Notes: generated by a model not told the origin, from the sequence alone. Positions 32,456 to 44,962 are shown, numbered from the stretch's first letter. The stretch is 64,000 nucleotides of DNA from Sabethes cyaneus (GCF_943734655.1 NC_071354.1:227658397-227722396); one strand, 5' to 3'. Made by a program: numbers and translations.

Positions 32456-33065
32456 CCAAAACCTGAAAAAATGCGGTTTATAACATGGTCCACAATCTAT
32501 TTCAAATCTGTTCCAAAATCTCAAAAAAAATTTGGTCCACAATATAATACAGGTCCAAAATATGGTCCAGGTCCAGAATCTGGTTCAAAATCTGGTCCAA
32601 GATCTGGTTGCTGGTTCAAAAACCGATAAAAAATGTGGTCTAAAATCTGGTTTATAATCTGGCCAAGTATGAGAATCTGGTCCAAAATTTGATTCAAATT
32701 CTGATAAAAATGTGCCTCTGATAAAATGTGGTCCAGGTTCAAAATCTGGTCTTGGCCCAGTATGTGGTTCAAATATGGCTAAAATTTGATTAAAAATGTA
32801 GTTTAAACTCTGGTCAAGAATCTAGTTCAAATCTGTTCCAAAAATTATTACCAAATCTGGAATAAAATTTGATAAAAAAAATGTGGCCCGCAATCTAGTC
32901 CAGGTCCAAAATACGGTAGAGGTTCAGAATCTGGTTCAAAACCTGATCCAAAATCTGGTTGGTGGTTTAAAATCTGAGCAAAAATGTAGCCCAAAATCTA
33001 GTTGATTTTCCGATCCTGTTCCAGAATGTGGAACCAAAGTTGATGCAAAATTTGGCAAAATTTCG
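32456..33065 (+). repeat. Degenerate 12-bp array (TCTGGTCCAAAA)
   Basis: Head-to-tail 12-mers such as GGTCCAGAATCT, GGTTCAAAATCT and GGTCCAAGATCT run for about 600 bp with interruptions. A shorter run follows at 33,775-33,865. Confidence 0.8.
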
Positions 33066-33119
33066 TAACATACTTGAGGAGGACCAAATTGGTCACCTTG
33101 GCGTATTAAGGGAGTTCAA

Positions 33120-33640
33120 ACTATCACCCCTAGCAACGACAATCTCTGACTGGATGTTCCGTACAGTGTAATAGATACTGATCGCACTGTATGGAGCAAT
33201 GGAGGGACTGTTCTTCCATCCGGTATCATCTGCTTCTTTACAGATGGATCAAAAATTGGGACATGTACAGGTTCCGGAGTCTACGGACCCGAAATAAAGG
33301 AAGCTCTTCCACTGGTCAAATGGCCTTCCGTTTTCCAAGCGGAGCCACGGGACTCCTCACCGGACATTGTCCCACTCTTTACTATTTAAAGAGGTTTAAA
33401 GGTCTTTAAAGGTCTTTATCGACATTTGCCGCTTTTGCAATTTAGAACTAGAAAGTCCAGCGCACTTGCTCTGCTCCTGTCGAGCTCTTGCGTCTTCCAG
33501 GTACAGCTTCTTCGGAAACTATCTACTTCATACTCTGTATGAAAACTTCATCTCAAAAAGGTTATAGGTTTCATTAACCATGTAATACCCAATTGGGACA
33601 CAACTCCATCAATGGGTATGAGCAATCCGTAAACTGTGTA
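33120..33640 (+). pseudogene. R1-like retrotransposon 3' remnant: RNase H start fused to C-terminal finger
   Basis: The plus strand reads FFTDGSKIGTCTGSGVYGPE, then KWPSVFQAE, the first two catalytic segments of an RNase H domain (Asp and Glu). The second half of the domain, with the remaining Asp residues, is missing. The sequence jumps, with a frame change, to GLLTGHCPTLYYLKR. After another frame change it reads DICRFCNLELESPAHLLCSC, the CCHC-type C-terminus, followed by a tail with stops. The RLLTGHCP...CRFC pattern is typical of R1-like elements. It is an internally deleted, frameshifted 3' fragment. Confidence 0.7.
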
Positions 33641-33868
33641 CAGCAATCGGCTACATTTTTGTAGCCGATACAGCTACATTTTTGTAGCTGTACCAGCTAC
33701 AAAAGGCAATCTTCGTGACTGTCGTAGTGGCAGTTTTGAACTCAGTGCCCTTCTGCCATACAAAAAAAAATGGCCTAGGTCCGAAATCTGGTTGAAAACA
33801 TGATCCTAAATCTGGTTGATGGCTTAAAAACTGATTAAAAACTGTACTCCGGGTCTAAAATCTGACTT
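33641..33868. repeat. Short inverted and degenerate repeats next to the R1-like remnant
   Basis: CGGCTACATTTTTGTAGCCG (33,648-33,667) is a 20-bp perfect inverted repeat, followed by CAGCTACATTTTTGTAGCTG (33,670-33,689). Next is the segment shared with 11.2 kb, then a short GGTCCAAAATCT-type run. Confidence 0.7.
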
Positions 33869-34200
33869 AAAAAAAGCAAAGCCTTGGGCTTAAACGTTTT
33901 TCTACTTGACCCTTCTTTATCGATAGACTTCATAGTCCAAACTTCGCGTCCTCACCGTTCCACTCTTTCCCCTCCATTCAAAAAAATTCTTCATTACTTT
34001 CCCCTACCGTGCCTTCTTCAATTGTAGAACCACCGTTTCAAAAAATATTAAGATTTCATAGTATTAGAGTACAGGACAGTTTCCAAATGCAAATGCGACA
34101 ATCCTACTGACTCTATCCAGCAGCACCGCCTAGCCGAGACGTACGACGACTGGCTTGTTAGACCAGTATCATACCTCGAAACCACTGTGCCGCGTTGCCA
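33869..34200 (-). mobile_element. tRNA-related SINE (family 1), interrupted
   Basis: Read on the minus strand it begins with GCGGCACAGTGGTTTCGAGG near 34,193. It continues through GATACTGGTCTAACAAGCC and AACTGTCCTGTAC. After an insertion it resumes with TCTATCGATAAAGAAGGGTC and ends GGCTTTGCTTTTTTT at 33,869. I recall this head and tail as a common culicine SINE. The B box is degraded. A 114-bp insertion with a 12-bp duplication splits it. Confidence 0.65.
33937..34050 (+). mobile_element. 5'-truncated SINE tail inserted in the family 1 SINE
   Basis: This 114-bp piece matches the tail of the SINE at 15.35-15.46 kb (CCCCTACCG, TCAATTGTAGAACCACCG and TTTCAAAAAATATTA). It is flanked by AGACTTCATAGT (33,925-33,936) and AGATTTCATAGT (34,051-34,062), an 11/12 match that fits a LINE-mediated target duplication. 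Confidence 0.75.
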
Positions 34201-34900
34201 AGATATTCTTAATTGGTGTTGAATGAGATACCATGACCTATCGAGTATTCTACGATGGACCAATTCGCTAGGGTAATTGCTCTAGGGTACCGATCTTTTC
34301 GTCTCCATTAGATCTTTTAACCCCATACGTGGTCAGCATCAGGAAGTAGTTTGGCGTGAGCGCTTCCACCACTTCAGACTCGAGAGGTAGATACGAGGGA
34401 GATGTGCAACCTCACAACGTCTAGTTTTCCTTCGACATATGCGTCACACATAGCCGTTTTAGCTTGGAAAGTTTGGGACATTCGAAAAATTGGAGACGAT
34501 CAGCCATGGACCGAGTTTGTTGGCAAAACATTATTATACAGGTCAAGGGTAATCGCACCAAGTTGAGGGTAATCTCACTAAGATAAGTAAGTAAGTAATT
34601 ATGATATTTGTTAGCAGAAAAAATTTTTTTTTAATACACCAAAGTTAAATTCCACCGCCTCATCTTGGGTCACCAACCCTCTAATTGTAGAGATGATCAG
34701 TATCCCTATTTACATTACTAAATTTACATTTTTCTCTCAATTCAGACAACTTTATCTAAAAAATTCCAACTTCATCATGTTTCGCAGATTTTTTTACATA
34801 AGAATCACTCATCACCCCGAAGTATTCGTTACCGATTCCGAGATACAGCATTTTAAAGCAAGCTATTTCCCATTTTTCATATAAAACTATAAGCAAAATA
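34201..34900. other. Non-coding, nothing recognised
   Basis: AT-rich, no exon or repeat boundary found. It ends at the TA target site of the next element. Confidence 0.35.
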
Positions 34901-36926
34901 CCGTCATACGGGGATACTTGCAACACTTTTGAATTTTGACTTGGTATAACTTTCGAAGTGTACCGTTTAGATCCAAGTGTAAGGAGCCAAAACTTGTATA
35001 GTGGTCAGTACTTTTGATTTATGATTATGAGAAAAATTATCAACTAAATGAGCCTGTAGAATGAACCGAAAATAGGGGTGTTGCAAGTTACCCAGTAAGG
35101 TAATCCATAAAGTACGTCACGCTTATAGGGAGGAGGGGGGGGGGGGGTTGATCTAATCGTGACGATTTGTGACGTAGGGGGGAGGGGGGGGGGGGTATGA
35201 AGTTATGTGACGTCACATGAAAAGAAATCGAATGGAAAATTTATTCAGGAAATTATAATTTAGCCTTCATTTTAAGATACAACTATTGAAGCCTTCTATA
35301 AAATTAACGTACTGATGGATTTTAAAACCAACAGTTAAATTCTTTGAATGAAAGCTTTTTTTAACATATATGTGTGAACAGGACTCATTTATTTTATGTA
35401 GTATGAACTCTCCATTAAGGATTTACAGAATATACAGTACACCGCTGAAGAGCTGCTTGAGTACCGTCCTGCCTAAAAGATTTTTGCAACCGCAAATAGC
35501 AGTCGCACAAACTCTTGAAGGGCTACGGGATGCTACCAGAGACCCATGGCAATGTTTTTCCTTGATATTCGTGCTGAACTCAATCGATGAACAAAAACTC
35601 ATACCGAAGTTCCATGGCTGCTTTTAAGGTTTTTCGGTATAATTTATATTGCACCTCACTCAAAAGCTCTCTGAAGGATAGAGTTTATGCCACTTGCGGA
35701 TTAAATTTCGCATCTAAGGTAGTGTTGAATGATTGCACGATTGAATGAATACACAAAGTGACAAAATACGTCAGAAAAGTTCTTCCAAGGCGTGTTGCTG
35801 CAAGACGTCAGCAGGAAGTCCTGATTCTTTCAACTAGATCAGACGAATTTGAGTGGATGAATGTGAAGAGCGTGGATTTGCGCGAAACATTAATCGACGA
35901 CATATCAGCGACTTCTGAAGCGGATCCGATCGCCGCAATTGGAGATCATCTTCAAAATCGATGACTTATAAGCTTAAAATTTTTCCTTTTTTTATTTGCA
36001 GAAATTCATTTGATAGCTCTAAATAAAAAGGTTGGAATGAATATTTAATTTTTTTTTGTAGTGAAGTATGGGGGGGGGTTTGCCGTGACGTGACGTACTT
36101 TCTCAGGGGGAGGTCACGAATGTGTGACGAAATGTGGCAAGTGGGGGGGGGGGTTTGATTTTGGTCAAAATTTGCGTGACGTACTAAATGGATGTCGCCT
36201 AAACGGGGTTACTTGCAACACTTTTCTGATTTCGCGCTTTTTATAATTTTAAATTTGATTTCAAACCGCAAATGAGCATTTTTCGATATTTTGAGTATAT
36301 TTCTAGTAAAACAAGTGATACTGGAGGCATGTTTTGATTCCCAATTTTGTCTATCGCTATTTTAAAGATATTCGGTGACAATGCAGCATGTAGGCGAACT
36401 TCAAATTGCCGTTTCAAGGCACGTGGAATTTTTCAGAATTTTAATTTTTCTGGAGATGGCAGTAGACAAAATAACATCGTACAGATGCAAACATACTGTT
36501 TACATACTGTCTATTACTCTCATTTTTTGTTTTACAAGTACTGCAAGCCGCGCCATATTGGAAGTAACAACACAAATTCGTCGTTACTTCCCCAAGTTCA
36601 AAATATAAATAAAGCTCAAAGTTGCTATATGTTAGCTTATATGATGTACTAATTATGTACAGGAACCAAACGATAAAAAATAATTTCATGTCAATGCACT
36701 GACGCAACTTTGCGCATCCATTTTTCCTACTCTGAAAATGAGATTACTTTCCAGTCGTATAAAACAAGCAAATCAATGATATAATGGATCAAACTTAACT
36801 AAGCAATAGGTAAACGTCCCTTCATTAAAACCCCATTGACTACAAATGGTTATGTTAACAAACAAATGCGTTAGAGCTGTCAAAAGCGCGATGCGCAAAA
36901 GTGTTGCAAGTATCCCCGGATGACGG
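34901..36926. mobile_element. TA-flanked inverted-repeat transposon (Tc1/mariner-type ends), itself invaded
   Basis: The ends read inward as CCGTCATACGGGGATACTTG and CCGTCATCCGGGGATACTTG, continuing CAACACTTTTG for about 30 matched bp. TA sits on each side (34,899-34,900 and 36,927-36,928). No transposase frame is left. Inside, TGTTGCAAGTTACCC (35,080-35,094) and GGGGTTACTTGCAACA (36,205-36,220) repeat the terminal motif in opposite orientation on either side of a second element. The present structure may therefore be two units or a dimer. Confidence 0.7.
35099..36199. mobile_element. Inner inverted-repeat transposon with TAA duplication (PIF/Harbinger-like?)
   Basis: The ends read inward as GGTAATCCATAAAGTACGTC and GGCGACATCCATTTAGTACG, both continuing to GTACGTCACGC, and are flanked by TAA (35,096-35,098 and 36,200-36,202). 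Runs of G near both ends and repeated GTGACGT words mark the subterminal regions. Two short plus-strand frames (35,370-35,627 and 35,758-35,964, the latter with VLPRRVAARRQQEVLIL) may be transposase scraps but are not recognised. A 3-bp TAA duplication suits PIF/Harbinger; this is inference. Confidence 0.6.
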
Positions 36927-36928
36927 TA

Positions 36929-37356
36929 ATCTTTTTTTGAAGCAGTGATTCTCTACGCAATGTAAAACTACTTTGCCATATCGGGAAAGCTTTTATACAA
37001 TATATAGCAAAGTTTTTCTTAACAGTATTGCCAGCTTTTCAGTTTTTCGTTTGATTTATAGCGCTAGATGAGCAAATCTTACTTCAAAAAGGCGTAAAAT
37101 ATACGTTAGTTGTTTGATTATAGCCTTGTAAACTGTTTTTCAACTTGCTAATAGACATGAGCTCTTACCTTCCTTGTTTATTACGTTTATTGTTGCTAGG
37201 AGACTAATATTCCCTTATTTAATGTAACTCATCATGCGAGAAACTGAAAAGTTGGCAACACTGTTGAGAAAAACCTTGTTATATACTGTATAAATGCTTT
37301 TTCGATATGCCAAAGTATTTTTACATTGCGTAGAAAATTACTGCTTCAAAAAAAGT
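36929..37356. mobile_element. Inverted-repeat element abutting the previous transposon
   Basis: Arms of about 145 bp (36,929-37,075 and 37,212-37,356) are reverse complements. They share CTTTTTTTGAAGCAG, CTACGCAATGTAAAA and TTTTTCTYAACAGT. The left end starts directly at the TA that also closes the preceding element (36,927-36,928); the right end is followed by TA (37,357-37,358). No coding sequence in the roughly 140-bp centre. Confidence 0.7.
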
Positions 37357-38478
37357 TATTTTACTCTTAGTTTTACATTAAAAATGGGGTATTGTTTGCT
37401 TTAAAAAGCTATATCTCGGGATCGGCAAAGATTGCCTCGGGGCGATGAGTAATTCTTATGTAAAAATATCTGCGGAACACGATGAAGTTGAAATTTTTGA
37501 GATAAAATTTAGTTTTCTGTGTTTAAAAATATTTGGCAGCACTGGTGCTCAAAAATAATATCTTTTTCGAATTCCTTTGAAAATGTGAAAGAAGTGTTTT
37601 TCTAAACTTAGTATTTCCGGAGATATAAGCAAAAGAAAAAAAGAGATTTTGACAAAATCGGGTATTTTCCTTCAAAATGGAGGCGCTCCCATTAATCGAA
37701 GGAATGTCCCATCGGTACCAATTTTTGGATTTTTACTTTCTGACCGAAAACGAACAATCTGGCAAAATTTGATTCAAATCCGTGAAGGTCGATTACACGT
37801 TTGAATTTTTTCTCGGTCACTTGGCATGGAATGACCCATATACGTTGTTATTTTCTATGCAAAAACCTTCCAAAATAAAGTCAAAATCGGCAAAAAAGTT
37901 TTTGTCGGCTTTCGAAAGCTATGTACATTATTTGTACTTCCATTTTTGATTCGTGCTAGAGGCGTTAACACTCCGTACACTATTTTTTCGAGTTCTTTAG
38001 GTTGTAAAACCCACAGACAATTGATTTTAAACAGAAAAAATTTACTCAAGTTTAACAATTTATTTTGCCTTCCGATTTTTAGAGCCAATTTTGAAGGGTG
38101 GGTGGCAAAAACTTTTAAAATAATTTGCAAGGGCCTTATTTTTATTATTTTTTGTGCGACACCTTAAATTATCACCGAATCTTAACTTTAAAGAAGAGAA
38201 AGTGATATTCATGTGCCAAAAAATATAATCGCTGATAGGTGAATACCAATTTTGAACACGAATTCACGGTCATCGACTTGAATGCGGCAGTCACCGGAGC
38301 ATAATTGTCCTCAACTCTGCATAAAAAAAATCTTTTCCGCACCCTATTTCATAGACTGAGGTCGTTGCAGAAAATTGCGGATTTCGAGAGGGACGCTCAA
38401 CGGCGCCAAATGTTCACCTTGCGACAAATCCTCGATAAATTCCTGGAGGTCAACTTGTAGTCTCAACAATTTTTTATA
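37357..38478 (-). repeat. Mostly unassigned; contains a segment also found at 53.1 kb
   Basis: On the minus strand 37,800-37,700 reads GTAATCGACCTTCACGGATT and continues with CAAATTTTGCCAGA and TGTTCGTTTTCGG. The plus strand at 53,071-53,175 is closely similar. They are copies of an uncharacterised dispersed repeat. The rest shows no exon. Confidence 0.5.
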
Positions 38479-38784
38479 CACTCTTCAATGATTCTACCCG
38501 TCAATAGGTCGAATTTAGCTAAAACTAAGCTGAAACTACTCAAAATGCCCTTAAAGTGTACAAACTCAAATTTTGGGTAAAAAATTCATCCAATTTTGGC
38601 TACTTGCTACCGATAATTGAATTATTCTCTGTGACAAATAACGTACTTTCGAGTTCCTACTACCAATTTTTTGCTTGAAAAACTATTCAAAATCTGAGTT
38701 TGTACACTTTAAGGGCATTTTGAGTAGTTTTAATCAAGTTTTAGCTAAATTCAACCAATTTACGGATAAACTCATTTAAGAGTG
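38479..38784. mobile_element. MITE with long inverted repeats and TA duplication
   Basis: A 306-bp unit whose arms (about 100 bp) read inward CACTCTTCAATGATTCTACC and CACTCTTAAATGAGTTTATC. Both arms continue through GAATTTAGCTAAAACT to TTAAAGTGTACAAACTCA. TA flanks both ends (38,477-38,478 and 38,785-38,786). The Tc1/mariner-type end and TA duplication identify it as a non-autonomous element. Confidence 0.85.
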
Positions 38785-41700
38785 TAGACTTCAAGCGGTG
38801 TTCGATTCGGTTGAACATGGTTTTTCAACAAAACTGTTTAGTCTGAACATTAGCGTCAGAACATCATGTCCATCCAGATCGGTAGGAATTATGCTTGCCA
38901 GCTAGACCGTTTTGAATGTTGACATAAAAATTACCAAAATCACGATTTTACGTCAATAGAATGAATTCAATAATCGAAAATCAGACATAATGTTTGCATG
39001 ACTTTCCGCAAACACCGGATCAAAAATATTACCTTGATAAACGTAAAAAGGATTCTTCGAGTAAGTTCAAATTTGTCTTTGCAGATTTGCTCGCAAGTTG
39101 ATGATTTGGCATGGCATCTGTAGTTGTGACAAGAAAACCTAAGGCTTCAATCACTGAACAGCCACTATGAATGGACAACTTTACAAGGAGAAGTGTCTTC
39201 ATTCAATCACAACCACGAGCTCCCGTGCAGCTCTGGTCTGACTAAGCCAGCTGCCATTACTGCGGGGATGTCGTAGAATGGTACAGGCCGGAAAAGATTA
39301 AATTTATTGTAGAAAGTATGATTCTACCAAATTGCTCAGAACTTCGTATTTTGCGTATTTTGTGATTTATAATTCTCATGGTTGAAAAATTTGATGCGGT
39401 CAAATTCTAAATGTAACAGATTTTATTGCTGTCGAAAAATTATGTAAATTAAGTATCGGAGAAAATCAAAGGAAATCTGGTAAAGTAATTCAGAAAGCTG
39501 TATTACTGATTTAATATTGCTGAATTCAGCAAAAATTGGAAAAGTTGATAGTAATGGTATCTACTTTTTACCTGCCTCTCTCATTTTTCAACGTGATAAA
39601 ATCAACAGCCAATGATTTACCAGTCTATGATACTAATAAATCAGAACCGTCTCATCAATGCGATAATGTACAACAGACGGAACTGCAAACTTGATTCAAC
39701 TAGTCGCAGTAACGGTTTCATGCAAGTTAGAAGAAATATCACGTGCCATGTTAATTTTTTCTGCTGTAACATAGCTCGTTGAAGTGTACGGTAGTTTTAT
39801 CTTAGAATTCTATTCTAAGATAGTGACAGCATCTTTTGCAACCTTCCTAACGGTTCTAGTAAAGGTTTGAAACTGGTTGATAGATACGTCTTCAAACGTA
39901 TTATAGAGACAAGCGAACCGACCGTTATAACTAAAAGCAAAAGCTAAGAAAGGCATTGTTTGGTGAAAAAATAAAATTTTTGTGTAAAAGTATTAAGTTC
40001 ACTATTAATCTTCCAATGAAGACTACTAGCACTGTCAATTATTTTGCAAATCAGTAAAGATCATGGCATTTGAGAAAACTTACTGAGCAATTGCAAACTA
40101 CTAGAATATAGAGAATTTGGCTACATAAAGCGGAATATACTGGTATTTACAGTCACAATTAAAAATGATTGCAAGGGAACAAAGTATTAAATTTGGAGAT
40201 CAATGCATAGTGAGTAGTATAAAATACTAAATCTCGTCTAATAGTGCAGCCCTAGAATATTTCTTCCAACCAAACGAAAACGTTCTAATCGTGCTCGATC
40301 CAAAAGCATTGATTCTTAACAACAGTGTGAAACAGTGAGGACCTCCGCAACGAAATTTATTATGCTCAAGAACTCGCCAAACATGATGTTTTCCATCACG
40401 ATGCTCGCTTCCACTATTATTAATGGGCTAAAGTCAGCCAGCCAGCCAGCACGCCAGTTGTTCACAGGAACAAGTTTTCCGCTCGGAAAGTTTGTCTCTC
40501 AAATTTATAGCTTGAAACTTTTTCCGGGAGTGTGCTTTTATGACATGCCAACATTGCATTGGCGTGTGGGCTTGAAAGGAACTTAAATCTCCCCAGCTGG
40601 CTGGTTTGAAGATTTTCTGGGACGTTAATTATTTCAAGTTGTGGTTATTTTACAACCAAACATTTACCGTCGGGTTAGTTTTTCCATCACCATGGCCACC
40701 ACAGAGATTAGCAGCGAGTGCGGGTTTGCTGCGAAACAATATGTTTTTACCTACTTTATTTTCCTGGAGTGTCATGTTTGTTGGCAGGGATTCTCAACCT
40801 ACTTTGTGAGTGAACTGTTTCCGTCATTACTCGACTTTTATAACATTTTGAGAGATTGGTTAGCAAAGCGTAGAAGGTTGAACGATGTGGTTCAAGCTGT
40901 TATGTTCCTGAATATTAATTTTATTACACACTCGTGCCCGAATAAAGCAATAATTCGTGGATTTTGGATCCGGTTGGGTTAATTTCATAGGAAGTTGGGA
41001 GCGTTTCACAATAAATACATAAAATGAATTGTGTCGGTTGCAGGTAACCTACTTTGTTCCAATGTTCTCTCAACAAAGACAGTTTTTTTGTGAATTAAGC
41101 ACGATTTTTCACCTGCAGCTAAAGCCATGGGTATTTTCATCCCAATAATCGTTCAATTTATGTTTCCAATAAAAACAATCAATATAAACTTGCACTAACG
41201 AGCGGGAATTCAATTAATATTCATAGCATTTTCTATTGAGCTCTACCTCGCTGCTGCCCGGAGAGCTCAATGCACAATTCAATTTGCATCGCAGAAGTGC
41301 TGGGATCAAAGGTGCTATATTAAAATGCAGCGTATTTGCACATTATTTAAGCTTAACAGTTCATTCTGATCCAATCATGCATGCTTTCAGATGGTGGAAG
41401 GGGGTCACGGCGCTTCTTGTTCATATCACTACGGGAAAATCCGTCCGACAAGAGTTATGTGGAACGATAAATTTTCAATTTCTCGTTCAGTGCTCCGAAT
41501 CCGAGCCGAGCACACGCCGGGCACCTGTGCGGGCGGGGATTATCAAGATTCATGCTACCGGCCATCACCGAGCAGGGACAGCAGGGGAGAGAAACAATCG
41601 TTTACAGCCGTGGTGGCTGCTTTCGAAGAGCGAGCGGTTTCGTTCTAGCATGATACTTGCCATTCACATCTGGGAAATATGTGATGCTGCACGCTGCGAA

Positions 41701-42600
41701 TCCGAGATCAATACCAAACTAGTTCTACGAGCAGAGCAGGTGTAGCGTGAACATGAAATGATAGCTAGAATAATGGTTGTTGTTTATCAATGCTCTGTTC
41801 TTCAACCGGTAGACCACTGATATGAATTCAGACTCTACCGGTTGTTGTGTGATACAAATACAAATTAAGATGTATATCAATTGATTAGACGGCGATGAAG
41901 CGTACAGTGTGTTTTGATTTTATTATCTGGCTGTAATCCTAACTTAAATGCTACTCACATCCGCAGAACATCTGCGATTTCAAGAGTCGTTAGAGTCATG
42001 AAGATTGTGTATGCTACACCTTCCCCCCTGCTTTGCCGGTAACACGATACCATCGAAAGAAACCATAACGATGCCAAAGGCAAAATTTCACATGCATTAT
42101 TAATAATACGCTCAGACGGAGCTGATGTTCACAACAGAGTGAAATATTCAAATGCTTCCGCTTTACAGCGGATCCGAAGCCGGTTATGGCATTGTTCCTG
42201 ACAGGCTGGGTGTCTCACGTCTCGAGCGATACCGAGTCACCTCCTTCGCACGTTTTGTTCTTGAACGGGGAGGGTTTGTCCGTTCAACGCACAGTGCCTC
42301 TGGGTTCTTGCTGTTGTTACCCCTCACACTAACCACCACCACCCGTGAGGCAATAATAAAAATAACAATAGTCGTGATTTCATATTTGATGGTAAATTTT
42401 CCGTTTATTCGTATGTAGGTACTTGCAGCTGCTGGCCATTTGGCTGCCAACGCTAGCGTGTTCAGACATGAACAACAGGTGGGGTGCACCCGACTCTTAG
42501 AATAATATTTTGATCTGGGAAAACAGAGTAATCATAGGATGATGAATCTACTGTTACTCATCACAGGGGCGAACCAGCCTACGGCTGAAAACCCTATAAA
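38785..42600. other. Non-coding, probably intron
   Basis: Nearly 4 kb with no exon, RNA or repeat boundary that I can support. Patches near 40,430-40,460 (CAGC-type words) and 41,480-41,640 are less AT-rich but show no coding signature. This is one of the least transposon-dense parts of the window. Confidence 0.4.
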
Positions 42601-43190
42601 AAAGATACTTCCTAGTACTAGTACTTATTACTCAACACAATCCAATGAGTGGAATTAGATTTAAAATCCAAGTTAAAACTGGACTTGACATAAGACATTA
42701 AATAGAACTTCGAAATAATTTGGGTTTGAAAGTTTACTTCATGTTGTACTGGAAATTAGACTTAAATTTAAAGTAATTTGGATTCCTCGTTTTACTTGGA
42801 ATTAGACATGACATTGGACTTTAAAGTTTTTATTAAATTAGACTTCGCATTAAATTAAAAATTAAACTTGAAATTTTAGTCGAAATTGAACCTAAAATTG
42901 GAATTGAAATTCGACATAAATTAGATTTAACTTGAAGGAACTTCAGAGAAGACTTGAATTCAGTGTTAAAATAAACAAAACTTTCTTGAAAGTTTCAGCT
43001 TGTTATTTACGCTGGAAAAAATGTGGGGTTTAATGGGTTAAAATCGGACATACGATTGAACTTGGAAACAAACTTGACATCGGACAATAAATTAGACTTG
43101 ACTTTGGAATAATTTAAACTTGAAATTTTACTTCAAAACAGACATGTATACGAAATTAAGAAAGATGTTTTACAAGAAATTAGAATTTCT
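42601..43190 (+). repeat. Degenerate 12-bp array (GAAATTAGACTT) 5' of block B
   Basis: Words such as ACTTGAAAT, AATTAGACTT, GAAATTGAAC and TAGACTTG repeat with about 12-bp spacing and drift. The array precedes polypyrimidine sequence on the same strand. It reappears briefly inside block B at 43,625-43,730. Confidence 0.75.
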
Positions 43191-44962
43191 TGCTTTCCTT
43201 GCGTTTTTCCTCTTTTTTTTCTTGTTTTCTTCTTTTCTGGCCCGTGTTTCCTATTTGATTTTTGTCGATTCCTGTTCCATTTTTTACGCGATTTTTGTTA
43301 TTTTCGATCCCGTTTTCCGTCCTTTTTCTTCTCTTTTTCACCAACAAAGGTAAGTTTCCAGTTTACGTCTTTTTCTAATTCTTGTTATCTTCTTTTCTTC
43401 TCGATTTGCGTGATAGTACGTTCCGTTTCTCTTTTTTTACGCCCCTTTTTTCCGTCTTCGTTCCGTGACAGAAAATGTGTATTCGGACTTTGGCTCCCTT
43501 TTTACCCTATCCTCTCGGTGTTTCCTTTTGTATCTCCGTTTTTCATCTTTTTCTCTTCGTTTTACTCTTTTCTTTTGCTCGTTCTTCCTTTTTTCTTTTT
43601 GTTGTCTTTAAATGATTTGACATGAATTAGGACTTGAAGCTTGCATTTGGAGTTGCATTTCTAACTGGACATATACACGAAATTAAACTCCAAGTTTTAC
43701 TTGAAATTCGAGTTGAAATTGTTCGTCTTATTCCCCCACACATTTTATTTCTTTTCTGTTTTTTTCTCTTTTCCAGTCCCGCTTATTCCACTCTTTCTTT
43801 TTTTCCTGTACTGTTTTTTTTTGTTACTTTCCTTCCTGTTTTTCGTCTCTTCTCTTCTCGTAGTTTTGCTCACATTCCTTCTTTGTTCTTCCATTTTGGC
43901 TTTTTTCTATCGTCTTTCGTTTTTTCCTGCTCTTTGTGTCCTGTTTTATTGTTCCGTTTTTCTTCGTTTCCTGTCCCATTATTCCTTAATTTCAGTCCTG
44001 TTTTACTCCTCGTTTTTTTTGTTATTTTCTATCAAGTTTTCTGTCTTTTCTCTTCTCTGTTTTCTTTTTGTTTCGTTTCCAATTTTCTAAGTCTTGTTAT
44101 CTTGTTTCATTCTCGTTTTTCGTCTTCGCATGTTCAATTTTTCTCTTTTTGAAACCTCGTTATTTCGTCATTTCTGTGAGGTTTATTCTGTTTTTGGTTC
44201 CCTTTTTTCGCTTCTCTCCCATTTTTCTCTTCTGTTTCACCCCTTTCTTCCTGTTTGTTTTTCCTTTTATATCTCGTTTGACCACTTTTCCATTTCTCTT
44301 TATCGATTTTCTGGTATCTCTTGTCTTCTGTGCCGTATTCCATATTCTCGTCTCGTTTTCCCCTCGTTGTTTTCCTCGTCTTTTTTACCCCTTCTTGTTC
44401 TTTTTATATCCGATTGATATTGATCCTATTTCCATTTCCATTTTCGTTTTTTCTTTTTTTCGTGGCAGGTTTTATTTTATTTTCTGTTCGCTGCTTTCCC
44501 TATCTTTGTTCATTTTGCCTTCTTTTCCTATCCCGTTTGTCGGTTTCCGCTATTTCCTTCAACGTCTTTTTCCTTCCGTTTCGGTTTTCACCGTTTTCAA
44601 GCCCGGTATTCCTCTTTTCCTCTTTCGTATTTTTGTCACTCTGTCCGGATCTTTTATACGTTCCCGGTTTTCGTCTTATTTCGCGTTTCAACTCCTTTCC
44701 AATCCTATTTTTTATTGTTGTCCATTCCATTCTTCCTCTTATTATGTCCTGTTTTTCGCGCTCTGTTGTTGTTTTATCCCTCATTCATCCCTTATTCTTA
44801 TTTTCATCCCTTTTCTCTTTTTATGTTCCATTTCCATCCCATTCTGTCTCGTTTTTCTTTTTTTCTTGCCTATTTTTATCCTTTTCTTTATCTTCTCCTT
44901 CTATCTCGTATGTCCAGTTTTTGGTCTCGTTTTCCTTCGTGTTCTCTAACAGCTCTTCGTAG
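43191..44962 (+). repeat. Polypyrimidine repeat block B
   Basis: The plus strand is mostly T and C. The segment 43,945-43,980 matches 60,335-60,370 in block D at about 35 of 36 positions (core GTTCCGTTTTTCTTCG). The end at 44,916-44,945 (AGTTTTTGGTCTC, then CCTTCGTGTT) matches the end of block C at 46,597-46,626. These matches show common descent. Phe/Leu/Ser-rich open frames (for example 44,068-44,949) are composition artefacts. Confidence 0.85.

Noticed and set aside
41236..41745. 169-codon plus-strand frame
   Set aside because: Lacks a recognisable domain and conserved-looking blocks, overlaps another open frame of 85 codons, and has no splice context.
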